The position numbers were made by a program, and so were the translations under genes. A DNA stretch of 23,301 bases from Synergistaceae bacterium (GTDB taxonomy: Bacteria; Synergistota; Synergistia; Synergistales; Aminobacteriaceae). The notes under the pieces are model-generated. The model ran no database searches. It saw only the letters and a list, made by a program, of their open reading frames with translations, and was not told the origin of the DNA. Every line of letters starts with the position of its first letter. The stretch's first letter is position 1. Location: NCBI GenBank assembly GCA_017475805.1, contig JAFVEW010000097.1:1-23301 (forward strand), in the 5' to 3' direction. Positions 7,832 to 15,595 of this stretch are shown one piece after another.

Positions 7832-8719
7832 TTACTTTTTCTCTGCCGCTGCTTTTTCAGCAAGAATCGTCATCAGAGTTTCACGCATGACATCAAGCGG
7901 TACAGCTTTGCCGCCTGTCCATAATTGAATCTGGCGGAGTCCCTGATAAAGCGACATTCCAAGTCCGTTAATCGTTGTTGCGCCGACTTCTTTAGCTTCT
8001 TTCAAGAATCTTGTTTCGGCCGGGTTATAAGTCGCGTCAAAGCAAACATGTGAAGGTTTAATCAATGATTTATCAACGCACGTATATTCTTCTTTGCCCT
8101 TCATGCCTAAGCCTGAGAGATTAAGAATTACATCGGTCTCATCGAGAGCTTTTTTGACTCCTGCTTCGTCAGCTGCTCTTACAGGGACGCAGACGCCGGG
8201 ATAGAATTTATTGATCTCTTCGCTCAAAGTCTCGCATTTTTCGGAACGTGAAGAAATATAAATTTTCTTTGCTCCTTCTTCAGCAAGTTCAAGACATACT
8301 GAACGGCCTGTTCCGCCTGCTCCGAATGAGAACATTACGTGGCCTTTAATCGGAGCGTTATGCTCTTTGAGGTCTCTTAATGCGCCGTAGCCGTCAGTGT
8401 TGTAGCCGACGAGTTTTCCAGCTTCGGTTTTGACGACGGTATTTGATGAGCCGATTTTTTTGCAAAGCGGATCATAATCGTCAAGATACTGCATGACTTC
8501 TTCTTTGTTGGGCTTTGTTACTGCGCAGCCTAAGAATGTCGGCATGTAGCGAATTCCGTTGATGATTTCTTTCAAATGTTCACTGCCTGCTTCGCAATAG
8601 CAATAAACCATGTTGAAACCTGCCGCTTGATAAGCCGCATTCTGCATACGTGCAGCTAATGACTGACCAAGAGGTGTGCCGATGAGTGCGATAAGTCTGC
8701 TATTAATATCAATCTGCAT
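7832..8719 (-). CDS. Shikimate dehydrogenase family protein, copy 2 (first gene of the operon)
   Basis: This tandem paralogue of the previous gene has the same 295-residue length and differs at 24 positions by my alignment. I start it at the ATG ending at 8719 (MQIDINS), which has AGGAG 11 bases upstream and matches the other copy. An open frame extends 32 codons further, through the ribosome site and leader, and is not credible. Catalytic K72 and D109 and the GAGGTGRS nucleotide loop are conserved. However, the second serine of the substrate-anchoring SxS motif is alanine (A22), and L71 and A74 next to the catalytic lysine are replaced by N and E. A changed substrate or affinity is likely. 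Promoter elements lie about 70-95 bases upstream. Confidence 0.9.
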   Translation of the reverse strand: MQIDINSRLIALIGTPLGQSLAARMQNAAYQAAGFNMVYCYCEAGSEHLKEIINGIRYMPTFLGCAVTKPNKEEVMQYLDDYDPLCKKIGSSNTVVKTEAGKLVGYNTDGYGALRDLKEHNAPIKGHVMFSFGAGGTGRSVCLELAEEGAKKIYISSRSEKCETLSEEINKFYPGVCVPVRAADEAGVKKALDETDVILNLSGLGMKGKEEYTCVDKSLIKPSHVCFDATYNPAETRFLKEAKEVGATTINGLGMSLYQGLRQIQLWTGGKAVPLDVMRETLMTILAEKAAAEKK

Positions 8720-8770
8720 CTTAATTAACGCTCCTGACATATAAAATTTTTGGTGAATATTTTGAAATTT

Positions 8771-8815
8771 GTATACGGGAAAGATAATTTTATTATTAGA
8801 AAGGTTGCAATGCAA
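8771..8815 (-). promoter_or_regulatory. Sigma-70 type promoter of the aroE/TRAP operon, with possible operators
   Basis: On the minus strand TTGCAT (plus 8810-8815) is followed after exactly 17 bases by TAAAAT (plus 8787-8792), giving a predicted start near 8780 and a leader of about 60 bases. The -35 box lies in an 11-base palindrome, TTGCA-T-TGCAA. A GTATAC dyad (8771-8776), of the kind bound by GntR/FadR-type regulators, lies just after the predicted start. Both are possible operator sites; this is inference from sequence symmetry. Confidence 0.6.
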
Positions 8816-8874
8816 GAATAATTTTACTGACTATTTTTTTATGCTGTTCAGGAGTTATAGAGATTTTTTGAACT

Positions 8875-9117
8875 CTACGGTTTATAAATTTTTTTATGAG
8901 CCGATTTTTTTTGAATTTCGTCCTGTTGTTTCCAAGCCTTTTGAAGGGCGTTAATTAATTCTTCAAAACGAAAATTCCAAGCGTTCTCGGCTTTGCTTGG
9001 CTTGTCGTGGTCAGGTTTGTCGATTGCGTCAATATCTTTAGGGCGTTTGTGAATTAAAAACTCTTTGCCGTCAAACGAAACAGAAGAGCCGTCATCAAAA
9101 GGAATATAAACTCTCAT
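8875..9117 (-). CDS. Small hypothetical protein
   Basis: This is an 80-residue protein I do not recognise. The N-terminal third looks like short beta strands (MRVYIPFDDGSSVSFDGKEF). The middle is rich in D, K and P, and the C-terminal half is a charged amphipathic helix. No signal peptide or membrane segment is visible. It starts four bases after the rimI stop without a clear ribosome site, so it may depend on coupling to rimI. It is the last gene before the divergently placed control region of the TRAP operon. I accept it as a gene because of its tight spacing and sensible composition, but conservation is untested. Confidence 0.5.
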   Translation of the reverse strand: MRVYIPFDDGSSVSFDGKEFLIHKRPKDIDAIDKPDHDKPSKAENAWNFRFEELINALQKAWKQQDEIQKKSAHKKIYKP

Positions 9118-9121
9118 AATT

Positions 9122-9595
9122 TTAATTTTTAATCTTTAACGGGAGACTTGAACTCATCACAATAGCGTCTTCACCGTTTGAATAATATCCGCGTCGAACG
9201 TTCTCGCCGATAAAAGATAATTTTGAATATAAAGCTATAGCTCCGGCGTTAGATTTTCGGACTCGCAACCTTAATCTTTTCATATTCATATAAGCTGCGC
9301 AATCTCCGACGGCCATTAATAATTGCGTAGCGATGCCTCTGCGCCTGTAAATTCTATCGACGATAATACACATTAAAATTCCAATTCTTTTTTCGCGGCC
9401 TAAAACAGCATAGCCTAAAAGAGGAGCTTCCGGTGTTGTCGCGAAAGCCCCCAGATAAGTCATTTCATTTTGTGAATTTTCCTGTAAATCTTCTCTGATT
9501 ACGGCCTCTGACCACGAAGACTCTGATTTTGCGTTAAGCCTTAAGACGTCAGGAAGATTATTTGAATTCAAAAAATTTATTTCAGGCAAAAACAT
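9122..9595 (-). CDS. rimI: GNAT N-acetyltransferase, RimI-like
   Basis: This is a 157-residue acetyltransferase that probably acetylates the N-terminal amine of a ribosomal protein such as S18 (RimI role) using acetyl-CoA. The acetyl-CoA-binding loop RRRGIATQLL lies at about residues 84-93. The C-terminal pattern AGAIALYSKLSFIGENVRRGYYSNGEDAIVM is the RimI-type ending. Other GNAT enzymes share this layout, so the exact substrate is a family inference. No ribosome site precedes the ATG. The gap to purA is filled by heptamer repeat copy C, so how this gene is translated is not obvious. tsaB and tsaD, common RimI neighbours, are absent from the window. Confidence 0.75.
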   Translation of the reverse strand: MFLPEINFLNSNNLPDVLRLNAKSESSWSEAVIREDLQENSQNEMTYLGAFATTPEAPLLGYAVLGREKRIGILMCIIVDRIYRRRGIATQLLMAVGDCAAYMNMKRLRLRVRKSNAGAIALYSKLSFIGENVRRGYYSNGEDAIVMSSSLPLKIKN

Positions 9596-9603
9596 TTTTT
9601 TAT

Positions 9604-9656
9604 TTAGGAGCGAGAAAAATTTTACTTCCTAACTCCTACTTCCTAATTCCTAATTG
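9604..9656. repeat. Heptamer repeat, copy C (one arm degraded)
   Basis: The gap between purA and rimI holds four complete TCCTAAN-type heptamers (9624-9656, plus-strand reading) starting eight bases after the purA stop. On the other side of a short A/T centre only one TAGGAG unit remains (9605-9610). It looks like a truncated relative of copies A, B and D. Confidence 0.65.
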
Positions 9657-9661
9657 TTTTT

Positions 9662-10954
9662 TTACATTCCTTTATTGATCGTTTGATTTCTATCTGCTCC
9701 GACGCCGATTAAGCCAACGGGAGTTTTCAAAGTTTCTTCGATATATTTCACGTAGGCTTGAGCGTTTGCCGGTAACTCTTCAAAAGTTTTGCAGTTCGTG
9801 ATGTCTTCGTTCCAGCCGGGCAAAGTTTCATAAACGGGTTTCAACTCGCTTAAAGTTCTTGTGTCGGTCGGCCAAGTCGTAATTTTTTCGCCGTCTAAAT
9901 CGTAAGCCGTGCAGACTTTAATTCCGCCCATGCCTGTTAGAACATCAAGTTTTGTGAGTGCGATGACGTCTGCTCCGTTGAGTTCCATTGAATATTTCAG
10001 CGCAGGAATATCAAGCCAGCCGCAGCGTCTTGGACGTCCTGTCGTTGCCCCGAATTCGCCGCCGTTCTTGCGGAGAGTTTCGCCGGCTTCTTCAAAATCT
10101 TCCGTCGGGAAAGGACCTTCGCCGACTCTCGTAGTGTAAGCCTTTACTACAGCAATAACCCGTGTTAAATCATTAGGAGCAAGTCCTGTGCCGGTGAAAG
10201 CTCCTGCCGCCGAAGTTGACGAGCTTGTAACATACGGATAAGTTCCGTGATCAATGTCAAGCAAAGCCGCCTGAGCTCCTTCAAGCAAAATGTGCTGACC
10301 GTCATCAACGGCTTTTCTCAATAAAGCCCGCGTGTCATCAACATAAGGCGCGAGAGCCTCTCCCCATTTCTTCGCAGGCTCGTAAACCTCATCGAAGGCG
10401 ATGGGATTTTGATTATAAAGTTTCGTGAAAAGCTGATTCTTTTCTTCGAGAATAAAAGTCAATCTGTCGCGCAGAACATCAGGATTTAATAAATCTTCAA
10501 CTCTTAAACCTGAACGCGAATATTTATCAACGTAGCAAGGTCCGATGCCGCGACCTGTTGTGCCGATTTTGCGGCCTTTGCCTCTTGCTTCTTCTTGAAG
10601 TTTATCAAGCATTTTATGATAAGGCATTACAACATGAGCATGAGGACTGACGGCAAGCCTTGCACGGTCTTGACCCTTATTAAATAATTCTGAAGTCTCG
10701 GCTAAAAATTGCTCAGGATCAATTACGAGTCCATTTCCAAGAACGCATAACTTTCCGGGATATAACATTCCTGACGGCAATAAATGAAAGACAACTTTCT
10801 GACCGTCTGAAATTACAGTGTGTCCTGCGTTAGCACCGCCCTGAAAACGAACGAAAACATCAACGTCCGAGCCTAACATATCAACGACTTTTCCTTTGCC
10901 TTCGTCGCCCCACTGAGCTCCGACTAAAAGATCAACTTTTTTACTTGAACTCAA
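9662..10954 (-). CDS. purA: Adenylosuccinate synthetase
   Basis: This cytosolic enzyme makes adenylosuccinate from IMP, aspartate and GTP, the first committed step to AMP. The 430-residue length is standard. The N-terminal GAQWGDEGKGK loop carries catalytic D17, and GGANAGHTV carries catalytic H45. The IMP-binding GTTGRGIGPCY segment and the STSAAGAFTGTGLAP stretch are intact, as is the C-terminal GVGADRNQTI guanine-binding region. Nothing in the sequence suggests loss of function. It lies 39 bases downstream of the ctp start-side gene and ahead of rimI, probably as a late gene of the long minus-strand transcript or with its own undetected promoter. Confidence 0.97.
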   Translation of the reverse strand: MSSSKKVDLLVGAQWGDEGKGKVVDMLGSDVDVFVRFQGGANAGHTVISDGQKVVFHLLPSGMLYPGKLCVLGNGLVIDPEQFLAETSELFNKGQDRARLAVSPHAHVVMPYHKMLDKLQEEARGKGRKIGTTGRGIGPCYVDKYSRSGLRVEDLLNPDVLRDRLTFILEEKNQLFTKLYNQNPIAFDEVYEPAKKWGEALAPYVDDTRALLRKAVDDGQHILLEGAQAALLDIDHGTYPYVTSSSTSAAGAFTGTGLAPNDLTRVIAVVKAYTTRVGEGPFPTEDFEEAGETLRKNGGEFGATTGRPRRCGWLDIPALKYSMELNGADVIALTKLDVLTGMGGIKVCTAYDLDGEKITTWPTDTRTLSELKPVYETLPGWNEDITNCKTFEELPANAQAYVKYIEETLKTPVGLIGVGADRNQTINKGM

Positions 10955-10993
10955 GATTAAAATCTCCTTTTTGATTTTTATTTTTTTATATTT

Positions 10994-12205
10994 CTATCTT
11001 TTGCCCGCAACTGTGCGAATTTCTTTTTTAACTTCTTCAATGGCGCGTTGAAGCTGAACGTCCTCGCTGACGTTTCTGCTAAATTCGCCTTTGACTTCAA
11101 TATCCGGCGATAAGCCTACATGGTCAATAACTTTTCCTGAAGGCGTGTAATATCTCGCTATCGTTACATAAACTCCTGAGCCGTCAGTCAAAGGGAATAA
11201 AGTTTGAACGCTGCCCTTGCCAAAACTTTTTTCGCCGATTAATTTAGCTCTGCCTCTGTCGTTCAAAGCTCCTGCCACGATTTCAGAAGCTGATGCGCTG
11301 CCGCCGTTAATTAAAACGATCATAGGCGCACTCGTGAGGAAATTTGATTTTTCAACAAAATATTGCTCATTGGCGCGTTCGGAACGTCCTTTTGTCTCGA
11401 CAACTAAGCCGTTGCGTAAAAACATGCTGACAATTTTCACACTGACATCTAAAAGTCCGCCGCCGTTGTTTCGGAGGTCAAGAATTAAAGCCTTCATGCC
11501 TTTCTTCATCATTTCACGGACTCCATTTCGGGCTTCAGTGTCGGTATTATGTTTGAATTGCGTCAATCTCAAATAACCTATATCATCAGAAAGCATTTCG
11601 TAGCGGACGCTCTTAAGATTTATAATTTCGCGTGTGATTTCAAAACTCAAAAGTTCTTCTTCACCTTCACGACGTACCCATACCGTAACTTTTGTATCAG
11701 GTTCGCCGCGTAATTTTTGAACGACTTTATCTGACGTCCAGCCTACGACGACTTCATCATCAACTTTGACGATCTGATCTTTAGGCTTCAAGCCTGCTTT
11801 CTCGGCGGGCGAGTCTTCCATAGGACTTATAACTAAAATCATTCCATCTCTGTCGCCGACATACATTCCTAAACCGCCGTAACGTCCCTCAAGTTCAATT
11901 TCTTCATCTTTTAGCTGCGAAGGCGATACGAATCTAGTATAAGGGTCTTTCCATGCCTCGACCATTCCTTTTGCCGCGCCGTGAAGTAAATCGTCATCTG
12001 TTGCGGGTTTAGTGTCTGCATCTACTTGATAACTCTCTATGATGTAACGAACTTGACGCAAGAGCCATAAAGACCTTACGTTAAACGGTGAAATTCGATT
12101 GAAATCTGCTTCTGAAAAGTCCGCCGATTGAGCCTTAAATCCATATAATGAAGCAAAGAAAGCCAACGCGGCGAATAATATTAAAATTTTTTTATTTTTT
12201 CTCAA
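10994..12205 (-). CDS. ctpA: C-terminal processing serine protease (S41A, CtpA-like) with PDZ domain
   Basis: This secreted or membrane-anchored periplasmic serine protease trims C-termini and often controls murein hydrolases. The 403 residues begin with a positively charged start and hydrophobic segment (about 5-25). A PDZ domain lies at about 105-185 with the GLGMYVG carboxylate-binding loop. The S41 domain carries the catalytic pair S305 in GGSASASEIVAGAL and K330 in GEKSFGKGSVQ, 25 residues apart as in the family. The start codon is TTG with a GCAGGTG ribosome site about 10 bases upstream. It follows two envC-type genes directly, an arrangement repeated in many bacteria that fits a role in regulating cell-wall cleavage at division. 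Confidence 0.92.
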   Translation of the reverse strand: MRKNKKILILFAALAFFASLYGFKAQSADFSEADFNRISPFNVRSLWLLRQVRYIIESYQVDADTKPATDDDLLHGAAKGMVEAWKDPYTRFVSPSQLKDEEIELEGRYGGLGMYVGDRDGMILVISPMEDSPAEKAGLKPKDQIVKVDDEVVVGWTSDKVVQKLRGEPDTKVTVWVRREGEEELLSFEITREIINLKSVRYEMLSDDIGYLRLTQFKHNTDTEARNGVREMMKKGMKALILDLRNNGGGLLDVSVKIVSMFLRNGLVVETKGRSERANEQYFVEKSNFLTSAPMIVLINGGSASASEIVAGALNDRGRAKLIGEKSFGKGSVQTLFPLTDGSGVYVTIARYYTPSGKVIDHVGLSPDIEVKGEFSRNVSEDVQLQRAIEEVKKEIRTVAGKR

Positions 12206-12269
12206 TGTTGAAAAGCACCTGCCTAAAATAATAACTCATGAAAAATTCAGCAAAATTATATAACAAAAA

Positions 12270-13523
12270 TCACTTTTTAAGATAATTCATTGGATTTTGA
12301 GCCGCACCGCCCTTGCGAACTTCAAAGTGAAGACCGTACTCAGAATCAGTGCCGGTGTTGCCGACCTTGCCTACAACAGTGCCTGTTTTAACTATGCTGC
12401 CCTCTCTTACATTCGCGCCGCCTAAATGAGCGTAAACAGTCGATAAGTCTCCGCCATGATCAATAATTACAACTTGGCCGAAGCCTCTAAGCCAGCCTTG
12501 ATATAAAACTTCGCCGGGCCCGGCGGCTTTTACAGGAGTTCCTGACGCGGCCTGAATGTCAATCCCGGAATTAAAAATCTTAGTCTTAAATGTCGGGTGA
12601 ACTCGTGAGCCGTATGGATTAGTAACTTTGCCGTTCAAAGGCCATGAAAGACTTTTAGGGGCAGTACCTGTTGACATAGAGATTGTTTGTCTTTCTGTTT
12701 TTGTTGAAGACTTTGCTTCAGCCTTAGAATTTGAATTTGTTTTCGTCGCGGCTGTGTTAGTTTTAGTTTGAGTTTGAGTTTTTTTTGCTGCAGCGATTTT
12801 CTTTTGTTTCATTAAAGAATTAATTTTATTCCCGACTGCACGTTGAGCCGCCTCAAGTTCTTTAGCTGCTGCTTCGGCTTTTCTCTGTTCGCTCTGGACA
12901 TTTTTCAATAACGAGTCCGTCTTTTTAATCGTGCTGTCATATTCAGCGCGTTTCTTTTTTAATTCTTCGGTTTGTTGTTGAATTTGTTTTTTATTGCTTT
13001 CAAGTTTTGTTCTTGCCTCTCTGAGTTCGACATCGCGCCTTATAAGCTCTTCAAGCATTTCTTGATCCTGACGTGCAAAACATCTAAGCATATAAGCCGT
13101 ATTAACAGCGTCGTGAGGGTCTGTCGAGGTCATTATTAAGCTCAAAGAATTTTCTTCGGGCGTATATTTATAAATATCTAAAATTCTTGCTCTAAGAGTG
13201 CTGATAATAACGCTCATACTCTCGCGGACGTTTATAATTTTTTTGTTTAGAGCTCCGACGGAATTTTGAAGTTTTAGATTTTCTTTCTCTAAATTATCCA
13301 TTTTAGCTTGAGAGGCGTTCGCGTCTTCCTTTAATCTTGAGAGCTGCCCAAGCAAGGTTTTAGATTGCTTAGATTTTTCGCGGGCTATGGCGTTATACTG
13401 CTGAATTTTTTTCTTCATGTCGCTCTGGCTGCGCTGCTGGGATTTAATTTGATTATCGAGAGTTGCTCCGTAAGCACTTAGCGACGTAGCTAAAATTAAA
13501 ATAACCGCAAAAATTTTTTTCAT
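12270..13523 (-). CDS. Degenerate LytM/M23 coiled-coil protein (EnvC-like activator)
   Basis: This 417-residue secreted protein has a signal peptide (residues 1-19), a long coiled coil (about 22-245), a K/T/S/N-rich low-complexity linker (about 246-290) and a C-terminal M23 domain (about 295-410). In the peptidase fold the first zinc histidine is asparagine (N318, in NSGID), and the catalytic first histidine of HxH is glycine (G397, in GLHFEV). D322, H366 and H399 remain. It is therefore probably not a peptidase but an activator or scaffold, as for E. coli EnvC, which also lacks zinc ligands. It lies nine bases after the intact paralogue and has a good AGGAAA ribosome site. Confidence 0.88.
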   Translation of the reverse strand: MKKIFAVILILATSLSAYGATLDNQIKSQQRSQSDMKKKIQQYNAIAREKSKQSKTLLGQLSRLKEDANASQAKMDNLEKENLKLQNSVGALNKKIINVRESMSVIISTLRARILDIYKYTPEENSLSLIMTSTDPHDAVNTAYMLRCFARQDQEMLEELIRRDVELREARTKLESNKKQIQQQTEELKKKRAEYDSTIKKTDSLLKNVQSEQRKAEAAAKELEAAQRAVGNKINSLMKQKKIAAAKKTQTQTKTNTAATKTNSNSKAEAKSSTKTERQTISMSTGTAPKSLSWPLNGKVTNPYGSRVHPTFKTKIFNSGIDIQAASGTPVKAAGPGEVLYQGWLRGFGQVVIIDHGGDLSTVYAHLGGANVREGSIVKTGTVVGKVGNTGTDSEYGLHFEVRKGGAAQNPMNYLKK

Positions 13524-13532
13524 TTTTATTTC

Positions 13533-14699
13533 CTACTTTTTCAAATATTTAATCGGGTTTTCAGGCGTCCCGAAGACTCGAACTTCAAAATGAAGATGAT
13601 AGCCTGTAGTATTTCCTGTCTTGCCGACTTTAGCAATAGTTGCGCCGCTTTTAACGACTTGGCCTTCTTTAACTAAACTCCCCGATAAATGAGCGTAAAG
13701 AGTTGAATATCCTCGACCGTGATCTAAAACGACTACTCGCCCGTAGCCTCTTAGCCAGCCGTCATAAATTACTTCTCCTGCGGCAGGAGCTTTAACAGGA
13801 GTCCCGTTAGCTGCGGCAATGTCAATGCCTGAATGAAGAATTTGACGTTTTAATATCGGGTGATTTCGATAGCCGTAAGAACTTGAAATAGTCCCGCGAA
13901 CAGGCCAGTTAAACATCGAGCCTTTGCCGCTGACATAGCTTTTTTGAGCTGCGCGTTTGCGTTGAAGAGCCGCTATCATTTGTCCGGCTTGCTTCTGAGC
14001 CTGCTCTGCTTCGAGTGCTGCTTTCTCTGCTAAGGCTTTTTTCTTTTGAATAGATTTTATAAAGTCGTTAGTGTCTTTTATGCTTTGTTTATATTTATCG
14101 CGCTGTAGCTGTACGGCTTCTGTTTTTTCTTTTAATCTTTCTTGCTGCTCGTCCATAGTTTGGCGTGATAAATCTAAATTTTGAACACGCTCTTGAAGCT
14201 GCGACAAAATAGCTTCGTCTCGTTTCGTAACAAGTTTCAATAAATGAGCAGTTTCGACCGCTTCAAAGACACTTCGAGACGCGAACATCATTCTCATAGT
14301 TTCAGCCTCGCCGTATTTATACATATCTAAGAGGCAATCTCTCATTTTTTCAGAGAGTTCATGAATTTTTGCCTGTTCGTCTTTAATATTAGTGTCTAAA
14401 ATCTCGATATTCTCTTGAATTTTTTGATTTTGAAGTTCAAGCACCGTCAATTCCTGAAGAGCTACGCTCTCGTCTTGCTGTAAAGTGTTGACCTGAGTTA
14501 AAAGCCCCTGAACTTTCGCTCCCATTTCTTTAATCTGCTTGCGGTAAGTTTGAATTTGTTTCGAGAGTTCCGAACGTTTTTTTTCTTCTGCTGCGATTTG
14601 AGAGTCAATGCTGCCTTTAGGTTTTGTCGCGGCTGAATAAACCTGCGTCGGAGCAATAATAGAAAAAAGAACTAAGGCAAAAAAAATTTTCCGTTTCAT
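13533..14699 (-). CDS. envC: M23 LytM-family murein endopeptidase with coiled coil (EnvC/NlpD type)
   Basis: This 388-residue secreted protein has a signal peptide (residues 1-23), a coiled coil (about 28-250) and a LytM domain (about 263-385). The zinc and catalytic residues are complete: H289 and D293 in HSGID, H337 in YAHL, and H368 and H370 in HLHFEV. It should cleave peptide cross-links in peptidoglycan. The coiled coil is the part of EnvC-like proteins that docks to FtsX. Its ATG overlaps the ftsX stop as TAATG, so production is coupled to ftsX. The combination is an FtsEX-controlled hydrolase. Its downstream neighbour is a catalytically degenerate paralogue. Confidence 0.9.
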   Translation of the reverse strand: MKRKIFFALVLFSIIAPTQVYSAATKPKGSIDSQIAAEEKKRSELSKQIQTYRKQIKEMGAKVQGLLTQVNTLQQDESVALQELTVLELQNQKIQENIEILDTNIKDEQAKIHELSEKMRDCLLDMYKYGEAETMRMMFASRSVFEAVETAHLLKLVTKRDEAILSQLQERVQNLDLSRQTMDEQQERLKEKTEAVQLQRDKYKQSIKDTNDFIKSIQKKKALAEKAALEAEQAQKQAGQMIAALQRKRAAQKSYVSGKGSMFNWPVRGTISSSYGYRNHPILKRQILHSGIDIAAANGTPVKAPAAGEVIYDGWLRGYGRVVVLDHGRGYSTLYAHLSGSLVKEGQVVKSGATIAKVGKTGNTTGYHLHFEVRVFGTPENPIKYLKK

Positions 14700-15595
14700 T
14701 ATTCAGGTTTTGTGATGGAGTTTATAAATCTCACAACGATGATATAACTGCAAACCCAGCCGAGCGTCGCCCCGAAGCCGGCGAGTAAAGCGCAAAATCG
14801 AAATATAACGCTGTGATCTGTTATTATGCTGTGTCGAAGGAAAGGCAAATTACTTTGAATTAAAGAAACGCCCGGAAAATAAGCTCCTAAAATTCCTCCG
14901 GCGGCTATCAACGCTCCAAGCAATGATAACAACGTCCCTTCAAGAACAAACGGCGTAGCTATATAAGCTCGTGTAGCTCCGACAAGATACATAATCCCTA
15001 TTTCTTCGCGGCGTGAATAAAGCGAAATATGGATAGTGTTATAAACGACGAGCGCAGTAATCACGACCGACAAAATAAACATTATTAAAGCGATTCTTGA
15101 GGAAATTCGAGACAACGCAGAAATTCTTTTTACGACAAGTCCTGCGTAAACAACATCGTCAACTTCGGGCATTGCGTTTAACTCATCGACTAACTGTTCA
15201 ACGTCTTCAGCTCTATGAACATGAATTTCAAAATTATAAGGAATAGGATTTTCACCGAGCATATCAAGGGCGCGCGATTGAGAACCCATTTTTTCCTGTA
15301 ATTTTGCAAGCGAGTCCGAAGGAGAATAAACTTTCATAGCGTAAACGTAATCGAGAGCTTGAATTTTTTTCGCAACTTCATCAATATCAAGCGTGTTATC
15401 TTTGACTAAATAAGCCTGAACAACAAGCTCACTCTCAAGACGCGACAATAAATTTTCAAGATTTAATGAAAATAAAGTCGTAACGCCTAAAATCCACATC
15501 ATTACGCCAGCCGTTACTAAAGTCAAAAGGCCAAGCACCCAGTGATTAACAACAAGGCGGAACATATCCCGCAAAATATATTTGAAAGTTGTCAT
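14699..15595 (-). CDS. ftsX: Cell division protein FtsX
   Basis: This is the membrane subunit of the FtsEX complex, which transmits ATP-driven conformational change across the membrane to murein hydrolases at the septum. The 298-residue protein has one N-terminal membrane segment (about 19-43) and a large extracytoplasmic domain (about 45-165). Three C-terminal segments follow (about 167-190, 213-238 and 262-290), which is the FtsX topology. SRREEIGIMYLVGATRAYI between segments two and three is the typical FtsX/MacB coupling-helix region. The gene overlaps ftsE upstream by ATGA and envC downstream by TAATG, so the three are translationally linked. Confidence 0.94.
   Translation of the reverse strand: MTTFKYILRDMFRLVVNHWVLGLLTLVTAGVMMWILGVTTLFSLNLENLLSRLESELVVQAYLVKDNTLDIDEVAKKIQALDYVYAMKVYSPSDSLAKLQEKMGSQSRALDMLGENPIPYNFEIHVHRAEDVEQLVDELNAMPEVDDVVYAGLVVKRISALSRISSRIALIMFILSVVITALVVYNTIHISLYSRREEIGIMYLVGATRAYIATPFVLEGTLLSLLGALIAAGGILGAYFPGVSLIQSNLPFLRHSIITDHSVIFRFCALLAGFGATLGWVCSYIIVVRFINSITKPE

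Noticed and set aside
8720..8815. A 32-codon N-terminal extension of the second aroE copy
   Set aside because: It reads through the ribosome site, leader and promoter, is absent from the other copy, and has no start signal of its own.
8820..8874. A terminator after the small gene
   Set aside because: Only short five-pair stems form on the minus strand, and an A run, not a T run, follows them.
8440..8920. A shared GAGCCGATTTTTTT string in aroE copy 2 and the small gene
   Set aside because: It falls in coding sequence for KKIGSS in one case and in an unrelated frame in the other, without extended similarity. It is probably chance.
13520..13535. A single TAGGAAAT unit between the two envC-type genes as a repeat copy
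   Set aside because: Only one unit is present and it works as an ordinary ribosome binding site.
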